Assembly: GCF_026625045.1 (NCBI RefSeq)
Contig: NZ_CP113089.1
Span: 1,674,001 to 1,738,000, forward strand
Source: Microcella daejeonensis
GTDB lineage: Bacteria > Actinomycetota > Actinomycetes > Actinomycetales > Microbacteriaceae
DNA length: 64,000 nucleotides
Reading direction: 5' to 3'
The notes below the pieces were generated by a model. The model worked only from the letters and a program-made list of their open reading frames with translations. It was not told where the DNA came from and ran no database searches. This document shows positions 9,661 to 18,732 of this stretch, piece by piece (positions within the stretch are counted from its first letter, which is position 1; each line of letters opens with the position of its first letter). Both the position numbers and the translations under genes were made by a program.

Positions 9661-10581
9661 ATGACCGCACCCGCCATCAGCGTCGAGGGGGTGTCCCGCC
9701 GCTTCGGCGAGGTGCACGCCGTGCGCGACGCGAGCTTCGAGGCCCACGCCGGCAGCGTGACGGCCCTCATCGGGCCGAACGGCTCGGGCAAGACCACCCT
9801 GCTGCTCATGCTCGCGACGCTGCTGGCGCCCGACGCGGGCACGATCCGGATCGCCGGGCACGACCCCGTCACCGACGCGCGCGCCGTGCGCCAGGCGATG
9901 GGCTGGATGCCCGACGTGCTCGGCTCGTGGAGCTCGATGACCGTGCGCGACACGCTCGTCACCACCGGGCGGCTCTACGAGCTGAGCCCCGAGCTGTCGC
10001 GGGCGCGGGCGGCCGAGCTCATCCGGCTCGTCGGCCTCGAGCCGCTCGCCGATGCGCCCACGCGCGTGCTCAGCCGCGGGCAGAAGCAGCGGCTGAGCCT
10101 CGGCCGGGCGCTCGTGCACCGGCCGAGCATCCTGCTGCTCGACGAGCCGGCCTCGGGCCTCGACCCGGCGGCGCGCGTCGACCTGCGCGTGCTCGTGCGC
10201 CGGCTCGCCGGCGAGGGCGCGGCGGTGCTCGTCTCGAGCCACGTGCTCTCCGAGCTCGACGAGATGGCCGATGCCGCGGTCTACGTCGACCAGGGCGTCA
10301 CCGCCTCGGCCGAGAGCATCGCGGCGACCCGCACGACGATGCGCGACTGGCGCATCCGGGCCCTCGACCGCCCCGCGCTCATGGCGGCGCTCGACGCGCT
10401 CGACCGGCGCCCGACCGAGGTCGACCACCTCGGCGCCCTCGTCCCCGTCGCCGGCGAGACCGAGGCCGCCGAGCTGCTGGCCCGCCTCGTCGAGCGCGGC
10501 GTCGCGATCAGCGCCTTCGGCCCGGCGGTCGGCGACCTCGAGCACACCTTCCTCGACCTGGCCAAGGGAGGCCGCTCGTGA
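9661..10581 (+). CDS. ABC transporter ATP-binding protein (exporter type)
   Basis: The 306-residue ATPase has Walker A GPNGSGKT, a divergent signature LSRGQKQRLSLGRAL in place of LSGGQ, Walker B ILLLDEP with its catalytic Glu, and the switch His in VSSHVL. This pattern fits the CcmA/NatA-like subfamily of two-component exporters. It begins 5 bases after mazG and its stop overlaps the start of the permease (GTGA), so the two are translationally coupled. The C-terminal 90 residues are a regulatory extension typical of the subfamily. Substrate unknown. Confidence 0.9.
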   Translation: MTAPAISVEGVSRRFGEVHAVRDASFEAHAGSVTALIGPNGSGKTTLLLMLATLLAPDAGTIRIAGHDPVTDARAVRQAMGWMPDVLGSWSSMTVRDTLVTTGRLYELSPELSRARAAELIRLVGLEPLADAPTRVLSRGQKQRLSLGRALVHRPSILLLDEPASGLDPAARVDLRVLVRRLAGEGAAVLVSSHVLSELDEMADAAVYVDQGVTASAESIAATRTTMRDWRIRALDRPALMAALDALDRRPTEVDHLGALVPVAGETEAAELLARLVERGVAISAFGPAVGDLEHTFLDLAKGGRS

Positions 10582-11660
10582 ACCGCTACCTCGACGGCCT
10601 GGGCACGATCGTGCGCCTCGAGCTGCGCCAGCGCATCCGCTCGGTGGCCTGGGTCGTGCTCATCAGCATCGTGTTCGTCGTCGTCGCGATCGTCTCGGTG
10701 CTGCTGTGGTTCTCGCTCTCGGCCTTCGGCGGCGACGCGGCCTCGAGCGGCGGCGTCTACTCGGCGATCATCTTCTTCGTGCTGCTCGTCGGCACGCTCG
10801 TCGCCCCGGCCATGAGCGGCAACGCCATCAACGGCGACCGCGACGCCGGAAACCTCGCGACCACCCAGGTGACCCTCGCCAGCACGGGCCAGATCGTGCT
10901 CGGCAAGTTCCTCGCCGCCTGGACGGTCGGCCTCACCTTCCTCGCCGCGAGCCTGCCGTTCCTCCTCTTCGCGGTGATCGGGGGCGGGGTGCGCCTCGAC
11001 ACCCTGCTGGCCTCGCTCGGGATGCTCGTGCTCGAGCTCGGCGTCGTCGCCGCCGTCGGCGTCGGGCTCAGCGGCCTCATCGCGCGCCCGCTGTTCTCCG
11101 TCGTGACGACGTACCTCGTGGTCGCCGCGCTCAGCATCGGAACGCTCATCGTCTTCGGACTCGGATCGCTCGCCACCCAGTCGGAGGTGCGGGTCACCAG
11201 CATCGACCCGGACTACGCCCAGGCCGATCCGCAGACGGGCCAATTCGACGGTCAGCCGCCCTGCATCACCAACGAGTACACCTACACGAGTCCGCGGCCC
11301 GATCTCGTCTGGGGCTTCCTCGCGGCCAACCCCTACGTGATGCTCGCCGACGCCGCTCCGGCGTCGTACGACCGCAACGGGTACCCGCTCGACCTCTTCG
11401 GCCAGATCGCCTTCGCCGCGCGCTCGGCGCAGGTGCCGATCGAGCTCGAGCGCACCGACGACTACTGCACGGGGCTCCGCTACCAGGGGGCGATGCCGGA
11501 GGACTTCCAGACCCCGGAGGAGGTCATCGCCTCGACCGTGCCGACCTGGTTCGTCGGGCTCGCGCTGCACCTCCTGCTCGGCGCGGGACTGCTCCTCGCC
11601 GCCGTGCGGCGCACGCGCACGCCGGCGGTGCGCCTCGCGCGCGGCAGCCGCATCGCCTGA
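10578..11660 (+). CDS. ABC transporter permease (ABC-2 type)
   Basis: A 360-residue membrane protein with six hydrophobic segments. The first is near residues 18-45; four cluster from about 55 to 195. An extracytoplasmic insert (about 196-325) with three Cys and several Tyr lies before the last segment. The SGNAINGDRDAGNLATTQVTL motif is the ABC-2 permease coupling helix region. The GTG start overlaps the ATPase stop. It forms a two-gene exporter with the preceding ATPase. The large external insert is unusual and may be a substrate-contact or peptidoglycan-facing domain. Confidence 0.85.
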   Translation: MNRYLDGLGTIVRLELRQRIRSVAWVVLISIVFVVVAIVSVLLWFSLSAFGGDAASSGGVYSAIIFFVLLVGTLVAPAMSGNAINGDRDAGNLATTQVTLASTGQIVLGKFLAAWTVGLTFLAASLPFLLFAVIGGGVRLDTLLASLGMLVLELGVVAAVGVGLSGLIARPLFSVVTTYLVVAALSIGTLIVFGLGSLATQSEVRVTSIDPDYAQADPQTGQFDGQPPCITNEYTYTSPRPDLVWGFLAANPYVMLADAAPASYDRNGYPLDLFGQIAFAARSAQVPIELERTDDYCTGLRYQGAMPEDFQTPEEVIASTVPTWFVGLALHLLLGAGLLLAAVRRTRTPAVRLARGSRIA

Positions 11661-12032
11661 GCCGAGCCGGCAGCCCGGCGACCCGGAACCCCGGCAACCC
11701 CGGCAGGGGAGGGTTATGGCGCCCCCGACAACCCGAATGCCGAGGGCGCCGACGGCGGCGGGCCGAAGCCGGTGCGCCGTCCCGGCCGCGTGCAACCCGA
11801 ATGCCCGCGACCAGCTAGGGAAACCCCTCGGGAGATCGATGCCGGTGACCCGGCGACCGGCGCACCCCCGTGCGCGCGTCCCCCGCGGTCAAGGGTAGCG
11901 GAGTCGTGCTCGACCGATGCCCGCGCGTCAGGGGTTGGTCAGCCTCCACCGGGTCGCATCGGAGGGTCGGGCGCGGGCTGCGGGCGCCGGCCGAGCGCCG
12001 GCCGGGCGCGACCGCCGTGACAGAATCGAGGT
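11661..12032. other. Gene-free region upstream of hisS with repeated motif and hairpin
   Basis: No convincing coding frame. The 13-base motif CAACCCGAATGCC occurs twice without mismatch (11729-11741 and 11793-11805). The first copy lies in the 19-base loop of a hairpin with a perfect 7-bp stem, GGCGCCC (11718-11724) and GGGCGCC (11744-11750). GCGCCGGCC is directly repeated near 11990. The region ends with the hisS -10-like hexamer CAGAAT (12021-12026). It could be an untranslated leader or a terminator plus promoter region. Confidence 0.5.
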
Positions 12033-13358
12033 ATGGCCAGCCCGGTGACCCCGCCCCGCGGGATGCGCGACCTCCTGCCCGCCGACAAGGCCCACCGCGA
12101 GCACGTGCTCGGCGTCATCCGGGGCGTGTACCGCGCCCACGGGTTCGACGAGATCGAGACGCCCGTCATGGAGGACTCCAGCCGCCTGCACGCCGGGCTC
12201 GGCGGGGACAACGAGAAGCTCGCCTTCGCGGTCATGAAGCGCGCGCTGACCGTCGACGACCTGAAGGCGGCCGAGCGGCCCCTCGATCTCGCCGACCTCG
12301 GCCTGCGCTTCGACCTCACGGTGCCGCTCGCCCGCTTCTACGCGAGCAACCGCGCGAAGCTGCCCGGCGTGTTCCGCTCCATCCAGATCGCGCCGGTCTG
12401 GCGGGCCGAGCGGCCGCAGAAGGGCCGCTATCGCCAGTTCGTGCAGTGCGACATCGACATCATCGGCGAGCCGGGTGTGCTCGCCGAGATCGAGCTCATC
12501 ACCGCGACGAGCGAGGCGCTCGAGGCGCTCGGGCTGCGCGGCTGCAGCATCCGTCTCAACGACCGCCGCCTGCTGACGAGCATGCTCGACGTGCTCGGCT
12601 TCGCGCCCGAGACCCACCCGCAGGTGCTCATCACCCTCGACAAGCTCGACAAGATCGGCACCGAGGGCGTGCTGGCCGAGCTCGCCGAGCGCGGCATGCC
12701 GGGCGAGGCCGTCGCCGCGCTGCACGAGGTTCCGGCCTTCGCCGGATTCGGCGCCGAAGCAGGCTTCGCGGCCGCGACCGAGCCCGCCGCCGAGGCCTCC
12801 GGCCACGTCACCGCCGAGTCCGTCGCGGCGGCGCTGCCGGCCGGCGTCGACGCCGCGGCCGTGGCCGATCTCGCCGCGATCGCCGCCGCCGTCGGCCCGC
12901 GCGCGCGCCTCGTCTTCGACCCGTTCCTCGTGCGGGGCATGGGCTACTACACCGGCCCGATCTTCGAGGTGGCGCACCCCGAGCTCGGCTACTCGCTGGG
13001 CGGCGGCGGGCGCTACGACGGCATGATCGGCCGCTTCCTCGGCGCCGAGGTGCCCGCCACCGGCTTCTCGCTCGGCTTCGAGCGCCTCATCGACCTCGTG
13101 CCGCCCGCGGTGGCGCAGGGCGAGGGGGATGCCGCTCTCCTGCACGATCGCGGCGCCGACCCGGCGCGGCTCATGGCGCTGAAGTCGCTCCTCATCGAGC
13201 AGGGCGTGCGCGTGCGTCTCGCGGCGAAGCCGAAGAACCTGCGCGGAGCCCTCGACCAGCTCGCCGCCGACGGCTTCGGCCGCTTCGCCATCGTGGGATC
13301 GGACGCCCCCGCGCATCCCGACGCCCTCGACTGGCGCCCGCTCGAGCGCAGCGCCTGA
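12033..13358 (+). CDS. hisS: Histidine--tRNA ligase
   Basis: Class II synthetase charging tRNA-His. The 441-residue protein shows motif 1 near the N-terminus (PRGMRDLLPADKAHREHV), motif 2 (VWRAERPQKGRYRQFVQCDIDIIG), the histidine-binding GMGYYTGPIFEV segment and motif 3 (SLGGGGRYDGMIGRF). The C-terminal anticodon-binding domain is present (about 355-441). The insertion at about 245-275 is Ala-rich. The ATG follows CAGAAT by exactly 6 bases, so a leaderless mRNA is predicted. A 99-base gap with its own promoter separates it from eno. Confidence 0.96.
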   Translation: MASPVTPPRGMRDLLPADKAHREHVLGVIRGVYRAHGFDEIETPVMEDSSRLHAGLGGDNEKLAFAVMKRALTVDDLKAAERPLDLADLGLRFDLTVPLARFYASNRAKLPGVFRSIQIAPVWRAERPQKGRYRQFVQCDIDIIGEPGVLAEIELITATSEALEALGLRGCSIRLNDRRLLTSMLDVLGFAPETHPQVLITLDKLDKIGTEGVLAELAERGMPGEAVAALHEVPAFAGFGAEAGFAAATEPAAEASGHVTAESVAAALPAGVDAAAVADLAAIAAAVGPRARLVFDPFLVRGMGYYTGPIFEVAHPELGYSLGGGGRYDGMIGRFLGAEVPATGFSLGFERLIDLVPPAVAQGEGDAALLHDRGADPARLMALKSLLIEQGVRVRLAAKPKNLRGALDQLAADGFGRFAIVGSDAPAHPDALDWRPLERSA

Positions 13359-13452
13359 CGTCGCCGGGCGTTCTCCGGGGCGTCGCCGCCCGCGAGTAGG
13401 ATCGCCTGCGGACACCACCACCCCCGCACGTCCAGACTTTGAAGGAGACTGA

Positions 13453-14736
<1,284 letters not shown>

Positions 14737-14750
14737 CCGCGACGCGGGGG

Positions 14751-14774
14751 TCCGAGGCCATTTCTGGCCTCGGA
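14751..14774 (+). terminator. Hairpin terminator after eno
   Basis: A perfect 10-bp stem, TCCGAGGCCA and TGGCCTCGGA, closes a 4-base TTTC loop 15 bases after the eno stop. There is no T-run. Confidence 0.65.
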
Positions 14775-14812
14775 GGCGCTGCGGGCGGCGGCCGTCTCGG
14801 CCGTCGTCGGCG

Positions 14813-14834
14813 TTCCCCCGCTTCACCGCGTAGC
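14813..14834 (+). repeat. Degenerate duplicate of the enolase 3' end
   Basis: These 22 bases match the last coding bases of eno and its stop (14716-14737) at 21 of 22 positions, 97 bases downstream. In frame the copy also reads [12 protein letters not shown], the same C-terminal peptide as enolase. It is not a gene; it looks like a partial duplication or a scar of recombination at the eno 3' end. Confidence 0.7.
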
Positions 14835-14849
14835 GCCCACCGCATCATC

Positions 14850-14892
14850 GACGGGCCCGCCGCCCTCCCTCCGTGGAGGCGGCGGGCCCGTC
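14850..14892 (+). terminator. Very strong hairpin before the DivIC-like gene
   Basis: A perfect 15-bp inverted repeat (14850-14864 and 14878-14892, beginning GACGGGCCCGCC) with a 13-base spacer. It ends 4 bases before the TACTCT hexamer of the next gene, so it could end read-through from eno and insulate the next transcript. Confidence 0.6.
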
Positions 14893-14907
14893 GCCTACTC
14901 TGGAGTC

Positions 14908-15408
14908 ATGGCCCGCCGTCCGACCACCGAGCTCCCCGTCGCCCTCCCGGCCGACGCGCCGGCGACGAGCGCCTGGTTCCGCAACCTGCAGGTCTCCGGC
15001 TTCACCGTCACCGTCTTCCTCCTCATCGTCGGCGCCCTCGTCGTGCTCGCCCCCTCGCTGCGCGTGCTCGTCGAGCAGCAGCAGGAGATCGCCGAGCTCG
15101 AGGCCCGCGTCGCCGAGCAGGAGGCCGCCGTCGGCGGCCTGGAGGAGGAGATCGACCGCTGGTCCGACCCCGCCTACATCGAGTCCCAGGCCCGCGACCG
15201 ACTGCTCTACGTCAAGCCCGGCGACATCTCGTACCTCGTGATCGACGACGGCGCGACCGTCGAATCGACCGCCGTGCAGCCGGTGAGCGACGACATCCAG
15301 ACCACCCGCATCGATTGGAGCCGGGCCGTGCTCGATTCCCTGCTCGTCGCCGGGCTCACCGAGCTGCCCGCCGTGGAGCTGCTGCCCGCTCCGGGGGAGG
15401 CGCCGTGA
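14908..15408 (+). CDS. FtsB/DivIC-family septum formation initiator
   Basis: A bitopic cell-division protein of 166 residues. A basic cytoplasmic N-terminus is followed by one membrane segment (about 30-50), a heptad-rich coiled coil (about 53-82) and the family motif DPAYIESQARDRLLYVKPGD (near 91-110). FtsB/DivIC proteins form a complex with FtsL and FtsQ/DivIB at the divisome. TACTCT at 14896-14901 lies exactly 6 bases before the ATG (predicted leaderless), although GGAG also sits close. Its stop overlaps the start of the DUF501 gene. The C-terminal 50 residues are variable. Confidence 0.9.
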   Translation: MARRPTTELPVALPADAPATSAWFRNLQVSGFTVTVFLLIVGALVVLAPSLRVLVEQQQEIAELEARVAEQEAAVGGLEEEIDRWSDPAYIESQARDRLLYVKPGDISYLVIDDGATVESTAVQPVSDDIQTTRIDWSRAVLDSLLVAGLTELPAVELLPAPGEAP

Positions 15409-15923
15409 GCCGGCCGCCCTTCGCCCCCTTCAGCGAGCGGGACGTCGAGATCGTCAGCGCGCAGCTGGGGCGGCCCGCGCGGGATGTGATCGGCATCCCG
15501 GCCCGCTGCGTCTGCGGCGCCCCCACGGTCGTCGCGACGCGCCCGCGGCTCGGCAACGGCACGCCGTTCCCGACCCTCTACTACCTGACCCACCCGGGGG
15601 CGACGGCCTCGGCCTCGCGTCTGGAGGCCTCGGGCATCATGGCCGTCTGGCAGGCCGAGCTGGGCGAGGACGACGCGCTCGCGGCCGCCTACGCCGCGGC
15701 GCACGAGCAGTACCTCGCCGATCGGGAGTCGATCCTCTCGGTGCCCGAGGTCGAGGGCTACTCCGCCGGCGGGATGCCCACGCGGGTGAAGTGCCTGCAC
15801 GCGCTGCTCGGCCATGCCCTCGCCGCGGGCCGCGGGATCAACCCGATCGGCGACCGCGCCCTCGATCAGGGCGACTGGAGCCCGGAGGTCTGCACGTGCG
15901 CCCCCGATCAGCGCGGAGCCTGA
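15405..15923 (+). CDS. DUF501 family protein
   Basis: A 172-residue protein of the actinobacterial DUF501 family, function unknown. Conserved elements are RDVIGIPARCVCGAP, PFPTLYYLTHP, GMPTRVKCLHALLGHALA and GINPIGD; the Cys (CVC, KCLH, CTC) and His residues suggest metal binding. The GTG start overlaps the DivIC-like gene by 4 bases, the standard eno-divIC-DUF501 order. Its 3' end overlaps the next gene by 28 bases in another frame. In most relatives a Ppx/GppA phosphatase gene follows; here a subtilase gene does. Confidence 0.9.
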   Translation: MSRPPFAPFSERDVEIVSAQLGRPARDVIGIPARCVCGAPTVVATRPRLGNGTPFPTLYYLTHPGATASASRLEASGIMAVWQAELGEDDALAAAYAAAHEQYLADRESILSVPEVEGYSAGGMPTRVKCLHALLGHALAAGRGINPIGDRALDQGDWSPEVCTCAPDQRGA

Positions 15924-17173
15924 GCCTCCTCATCGCCGCCGCCCTCCTCGGCGGCGCGGCGCTCTCCGGCGCGGGGTCGACGGTGCTGCCCGCGCCCTCC
16001 GCCGCGGCCGACGCCGTGCGCGATCGGCAGTACTGGCTCGATGAGTACGGCATCCGCGCGGCATGGCAGGTGACCCGCGGCGCCGGGGTCTCGATCGCGA
16101 TCATCGACTCGGGCGTCGATGACGAGCACCGCGATCTGCGCGGCTCGGTCGTCGGCGGCACCGACGTCTCGGGCGAGGGCTCGCCCGACGGCACGCGCCC
16201 CGTCGGCGTCGAGCGGCCCGACCACGGCACGATGGTGGCCTCGCTCGCCGCCGGGCGGGGCAGCGGGCCCGACGACGGCGTCATCGGCGCCGCACCCGAG
16301 GCCGACCTGCTGAGCGCCTCGCTCGCGTTCGGGGCGGGCGCGCGCGACGGCGACGTGCAGGTCGCCGAGGCGGTGCGCTGGGCGGTGGATGCCGGTGCCG
16401 ACGTCATCTCGCTCTCCCTCACCCGCAACACCGTCGACTGGCCCGAGAGCTGGGACGACGCCTTCCTCTACGCGGAGCGGAACGACGTCGTCGTGATCGC
16501 CGCGGCCGGCAACCGCGGCAGCGGCACCGACCAGGTCGGAGCGCCGGCGACGATCCCCGGCGTGCTCACCGTCGGCGGGGTCACCCGCGCGGGCATCGCG
16601 AGCGACGAGGCCTCCTCCCAGGGCATCTCCATCTCGGTGGTGGCGCCGAGCGAGCAGCTCGTCGGGTCCGTGCCCGGCGGTGGGCACGTGCTCTGGCAGG
16701 GCACGAGCGGCGCGACGCCGATCGTCGCCGGCATCGCCGCGCTCGTGCGCGCCGCGCACCCCGACGAGACGGCTGCGCAGGTAATCCAGCGCATCATCGC
16801 GACCGCGCGCCCCGTGACGGCGACCGTGCCCGACCCCCTCTACGGCTACGGGTACATCGACGCCGAGGCGGCCGTGCGCGCGTCGTCGCCGAGCGTCGTC
16901 GCGAACCCGCTCGGCAGCCTCGAGCGGTGGATCGCGGTCAACCGCCGGGCGGATTCCGGGTCGACGGTGCTCGAGATCCCCGCGCCGCAGCAGTCGCTCG
17001 GTCGCACGGGCGGCACGGCGGTCGATCCGCCCGCGGCGCTCCTGCGGCCGGTGGTCGCCGCGCTCGCGCCCCTCGTGCCCGTGGCGATCGCGACGCACCT
17101 GGGCCTGCTGCTCGTCATCGGTGCCGTCGCGGCCGCCGTCATCGGTTTCGTCCGCCAGCGGCGCACGCTGTAG
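15896..17173 (+). CDS. Membrane-anchored S8 (subtilisin/mycosin-like) serine protease
   Basis: A 425-residue exported protease. The signal peptide lies at about 7-38 and the catalytic triad is intact: D71 in IAIIDSGVDDEHRDL, H110 in PDHGTMVASLAAG and S271 in GTSGATPIVAG, with the oxyanion Asn N206 in AAAGNRG. A C-terminal membrane segment (about 393-417) with a basic stop-transfer RQRR resembles mycosins of type VII secretion, but no ESX gene is near. GGAGG at 15884-15888 supports the GTG at 15896, giving a 28-base overlap with DUF501. Substrates unknown. Confidence 0.88.
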   Translation: MRPRSARSLSLLIAAALLGGAALSGAGSTVLPAPSAAADAVRDRQYWLDEYGIRAAWQVTRGAGVSIAIIDSGVDDEHRDLRGSVVGGTDVSGEGSPDGTRPVGVERPDHGTMVASLAAGRGSGPDDGVIGAAPEADLLSASLAFGAGARDGDVQVAEAVRWAVDAGADVISLSLTRNTVDWPESWDDAFLYAERNDVVVIAAAGNRGSGTDQVGAPATIPGVLTVGGVTRAGIASDEASSQGISISVVAPSEQLVGSVPGGGHVLWQGTSGATPIVAGIAALVRAAHPDETAAQVIQRIIATARPVTATVPDPLYGYGYIDAEAAVRASSPSVVANPLGSLERWIAVNRRADSGSTVLEIPAPQQSLGRTGGTAVDPPAALLRPVVAALAPLVPVAIATHLGLLLVIGAVAAAVIGFVRQRRTL

Positions 17174-17211
17174 ATTGACGAGGACCACCACCAGCAAGGA
17201 GACCTACGACC

Positions 17212-18534
17212 GTGCCCAGAATCCTGATCGTCGGTGGCGGCTACGCCGGCTTCTACACCGCTCTCAAGCTCGAGAAGTGGTTGCTCAAGGGTGAGGCCGA
17301 GGTCGTCGTCGTCGACCCGCTGCCGTACATGACCTACCAGCCGTTCCTCCCCGAGGTGGCCGCCGGGCAGATCGAGCCCCGGCACTCCGTGGTCTCGCTG
17401 CGCCGCCACCTGAAGAAGACCACCGTCATCACGGCCAAGGTCACGGGCATCGAGCACGCCACCCGCACGGCCACCATCACGCCCGAGGTCGGCGAGCCCT
17501 GGCAGATGGAGTACGACCACATCGTCGTCACCGCCGGCGCCGTCTCGCGCACCTTCCCCATCCCCGGCGTCGCCGACAACGCGATCGGCATGAAGTCGAT
17601 CGAGGAGGCCGTCGCCGTGCGCGACCGGCTGCTCGACAACTTCGCCAAGGCCGCCCTGCTGCCCGCGGGCCCCGACCGCGACCGCCTGCTGACCGTCGTC
17701 GTCGTCGGCGGTGGCTTCGCCGGCATCGAGACCTTCGCCGAGCTGCGCGCGCTCGCGAGCGCCCTGCTCAAGGACTACCCGCAGCTCACGATCGACGACA
17801 CTCACTTCCACCTCATCGAGGCGATGGGCCGCATCATGCCCGAGGTCTCGCTCGAGACCAGCCACTGGGTTCTGAAGAACCTCGCGCAGCGCGCGGCGAC
17901 GGTGCACCTCGACACCCAGCTGACGAGCGCCGTCGACGGCGTCATCGAGCTGTCGACGGGCGAGAGCTTCGAGAGCGACCTCATCATCTGGACGGCGGGC
18001 GTCATGGCCAACCCCGTCGTGCGCGGCACCGACCTGCCGCTCGAGGAGCGCGGCCGCATCCGCACCCGCGCCGACCTCCGCGTGCACACCGAGGACGGCG
18101 AGATCGTCGAGGGCGCCTGGGCCGCCGGCGACGTCTCCGCCGTGCCCGACCTGTCGGGCGGGGGAGTGGGCGGCTTCTGCGTTCCCAACGCGCAGCACGC
18201 GGTGCGGCAGGGCAAGCGCCTCGCCAAGAACCTCGTCGCCGTCCTGCGCGGCGAGGAGCCGAAGGACTACGAGCACAAGAACCTCGGCGCCGTCGCGGGC
18301 CTCGGCCTCGGCCACGGCGTGTTCCAGTCGGGCCGCATCGCCATCAAGGGCGTCATCGGCTGGGTCATGCACCGCGGCTACCACGGTCTCGCCATCCCGA
18401 TGTGGGAGCGCAAGCTGCGCGTCTTCAGCGGCTGGGCCTGGAACCTGGTGCTCGGGCGCGACAACGTCAGCCTCACGGCCCGCGAGGAGCCCCAGGCCTA
18501 CTTCCAGGAGTTCGCCTCGCGCCCCAAGGCCTGA
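17212..18534 (+). CDS. ndh: NAD(P)/FAD-dependent oxidoreductase, type II NADH dehydrogenase
   Basis: A 440-residue flavoprotein with two dinucleotide-binding motifs: ILIVGGGYAGFYTA for FAD at residues 4-17, and VVVVGGGFAGIETF for NADH near 162-175. TGAVSRTFPIPG-like and AAGDVSAVPDL segments complete the pattern. The C-terminal amphipathic region (about 385-425) would attach it to the inner membrane face. NDH-2 passes electrons from NADH to menaquinone without pumping protons. A second Ndh in the genome cannot be excluded. The GTG follows AAGGAG (17196-17201). Confidence 0.88.
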   Translation: MPRILIVGGGYAGFYTALKLEKWLLKGEAEVVVVDPLPYMTYQPFLPEVAAGQIEPRHSVVSLRRHLKKTTVITAKVTGIEHATRTATITPEVGEPWQMEYDHIVVTAGAVSRTFPIPGVADNAIGMKSIEEAVAVRDRLLDNFAKAALLPAGPDRDRLLTVVVVGGGFAGIETFAELRALASALLKDYPQLTIDDTHFHLIEAMGRIMPEVSLETSHWVLKNLAQRAATVHLDTQLTSAVDGVIELSTGESFESDLIIWTAGVMANPVVRGTDLPLEERGRIRTRADLRVHTEDGEIVEGAWAAGDVSAVPDLSGGGVGGFCVPNAQHAVRQGKRLAKNLVAVLRGEEPKDYEHKNLGAVAGLGLGHGVFQSGRIAIKGVIGWVMHRGYHGLAIPMWERKLRVFSGWAWNLVLGRDNVSLTAREEPQAYFQEFASRPKA

Positions 18535-18557
18535 GCGCGGCATCCCGCACTGCTCCA

Positions 18558-18588
18558 ACGCCCCCGCCGCCTCGCGCGCCGGGGGCGT
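18558..18588 (+). terminator. Hairpin after ndh
   Basis: A perfect 9-bp stem, ACGCCCCCG and CGGGGGCGT, with a 13-base GC-rich loop, between ndh and the tRNA gene. No T-run. Confidence 0.55.
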
Positions 18589-18630
18589 CGTGCTGCGCGC
18601 CCCTCGTGCCCGATCTAGGCTGAGGGGCGC

Positions 18631-18704
18631 GCCCCGGTAGCCCAATCGGCAGAGGCAGCCGACTTAAAATCGGCACAGTGTGGGTTCGAACCCCACCCGG
18701 GGTA
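18631..18704 (+). tRNA. tRNA with anticodon UAA (predicted Leu), short variable loop
   Basis: A complete cloverleaf: acceptor GCCCCGG with CCGGGGT (first pair G-U), D stem GCC/GGC, anticodon stem GCCGA/TCGGC around the loop CTTAAAA (anticodon TAA at 18665-18667), T arm GTGGG-TTCGAAC-CCCAC, discriminator A at 18704. CCA is not encoded. The variable loop is only 5 bases (ACAGT at 18675-18679), so the molecule is class I in shape, whereas bacterial tRNA-Leu is normally class II with a long variable arm. Leucine identity is from the anticodon only. Confidence 0.92.
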
Positions 18705-18732
18705 CCGCGCACGCGCGTGACGGGCGGCCGGG

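Noticed and set aside
11661..12032. T-box or c-di-AMP (ydaO-type) riboswitch upstream of hisS
   Set aside because: No TGGNACCGCG antiterminator motif and no match to the conserved ydaO core beyond a vague AGCTA/GGGA resemblance. hisS is not a ydaO target, and a leaderless start is predicted.
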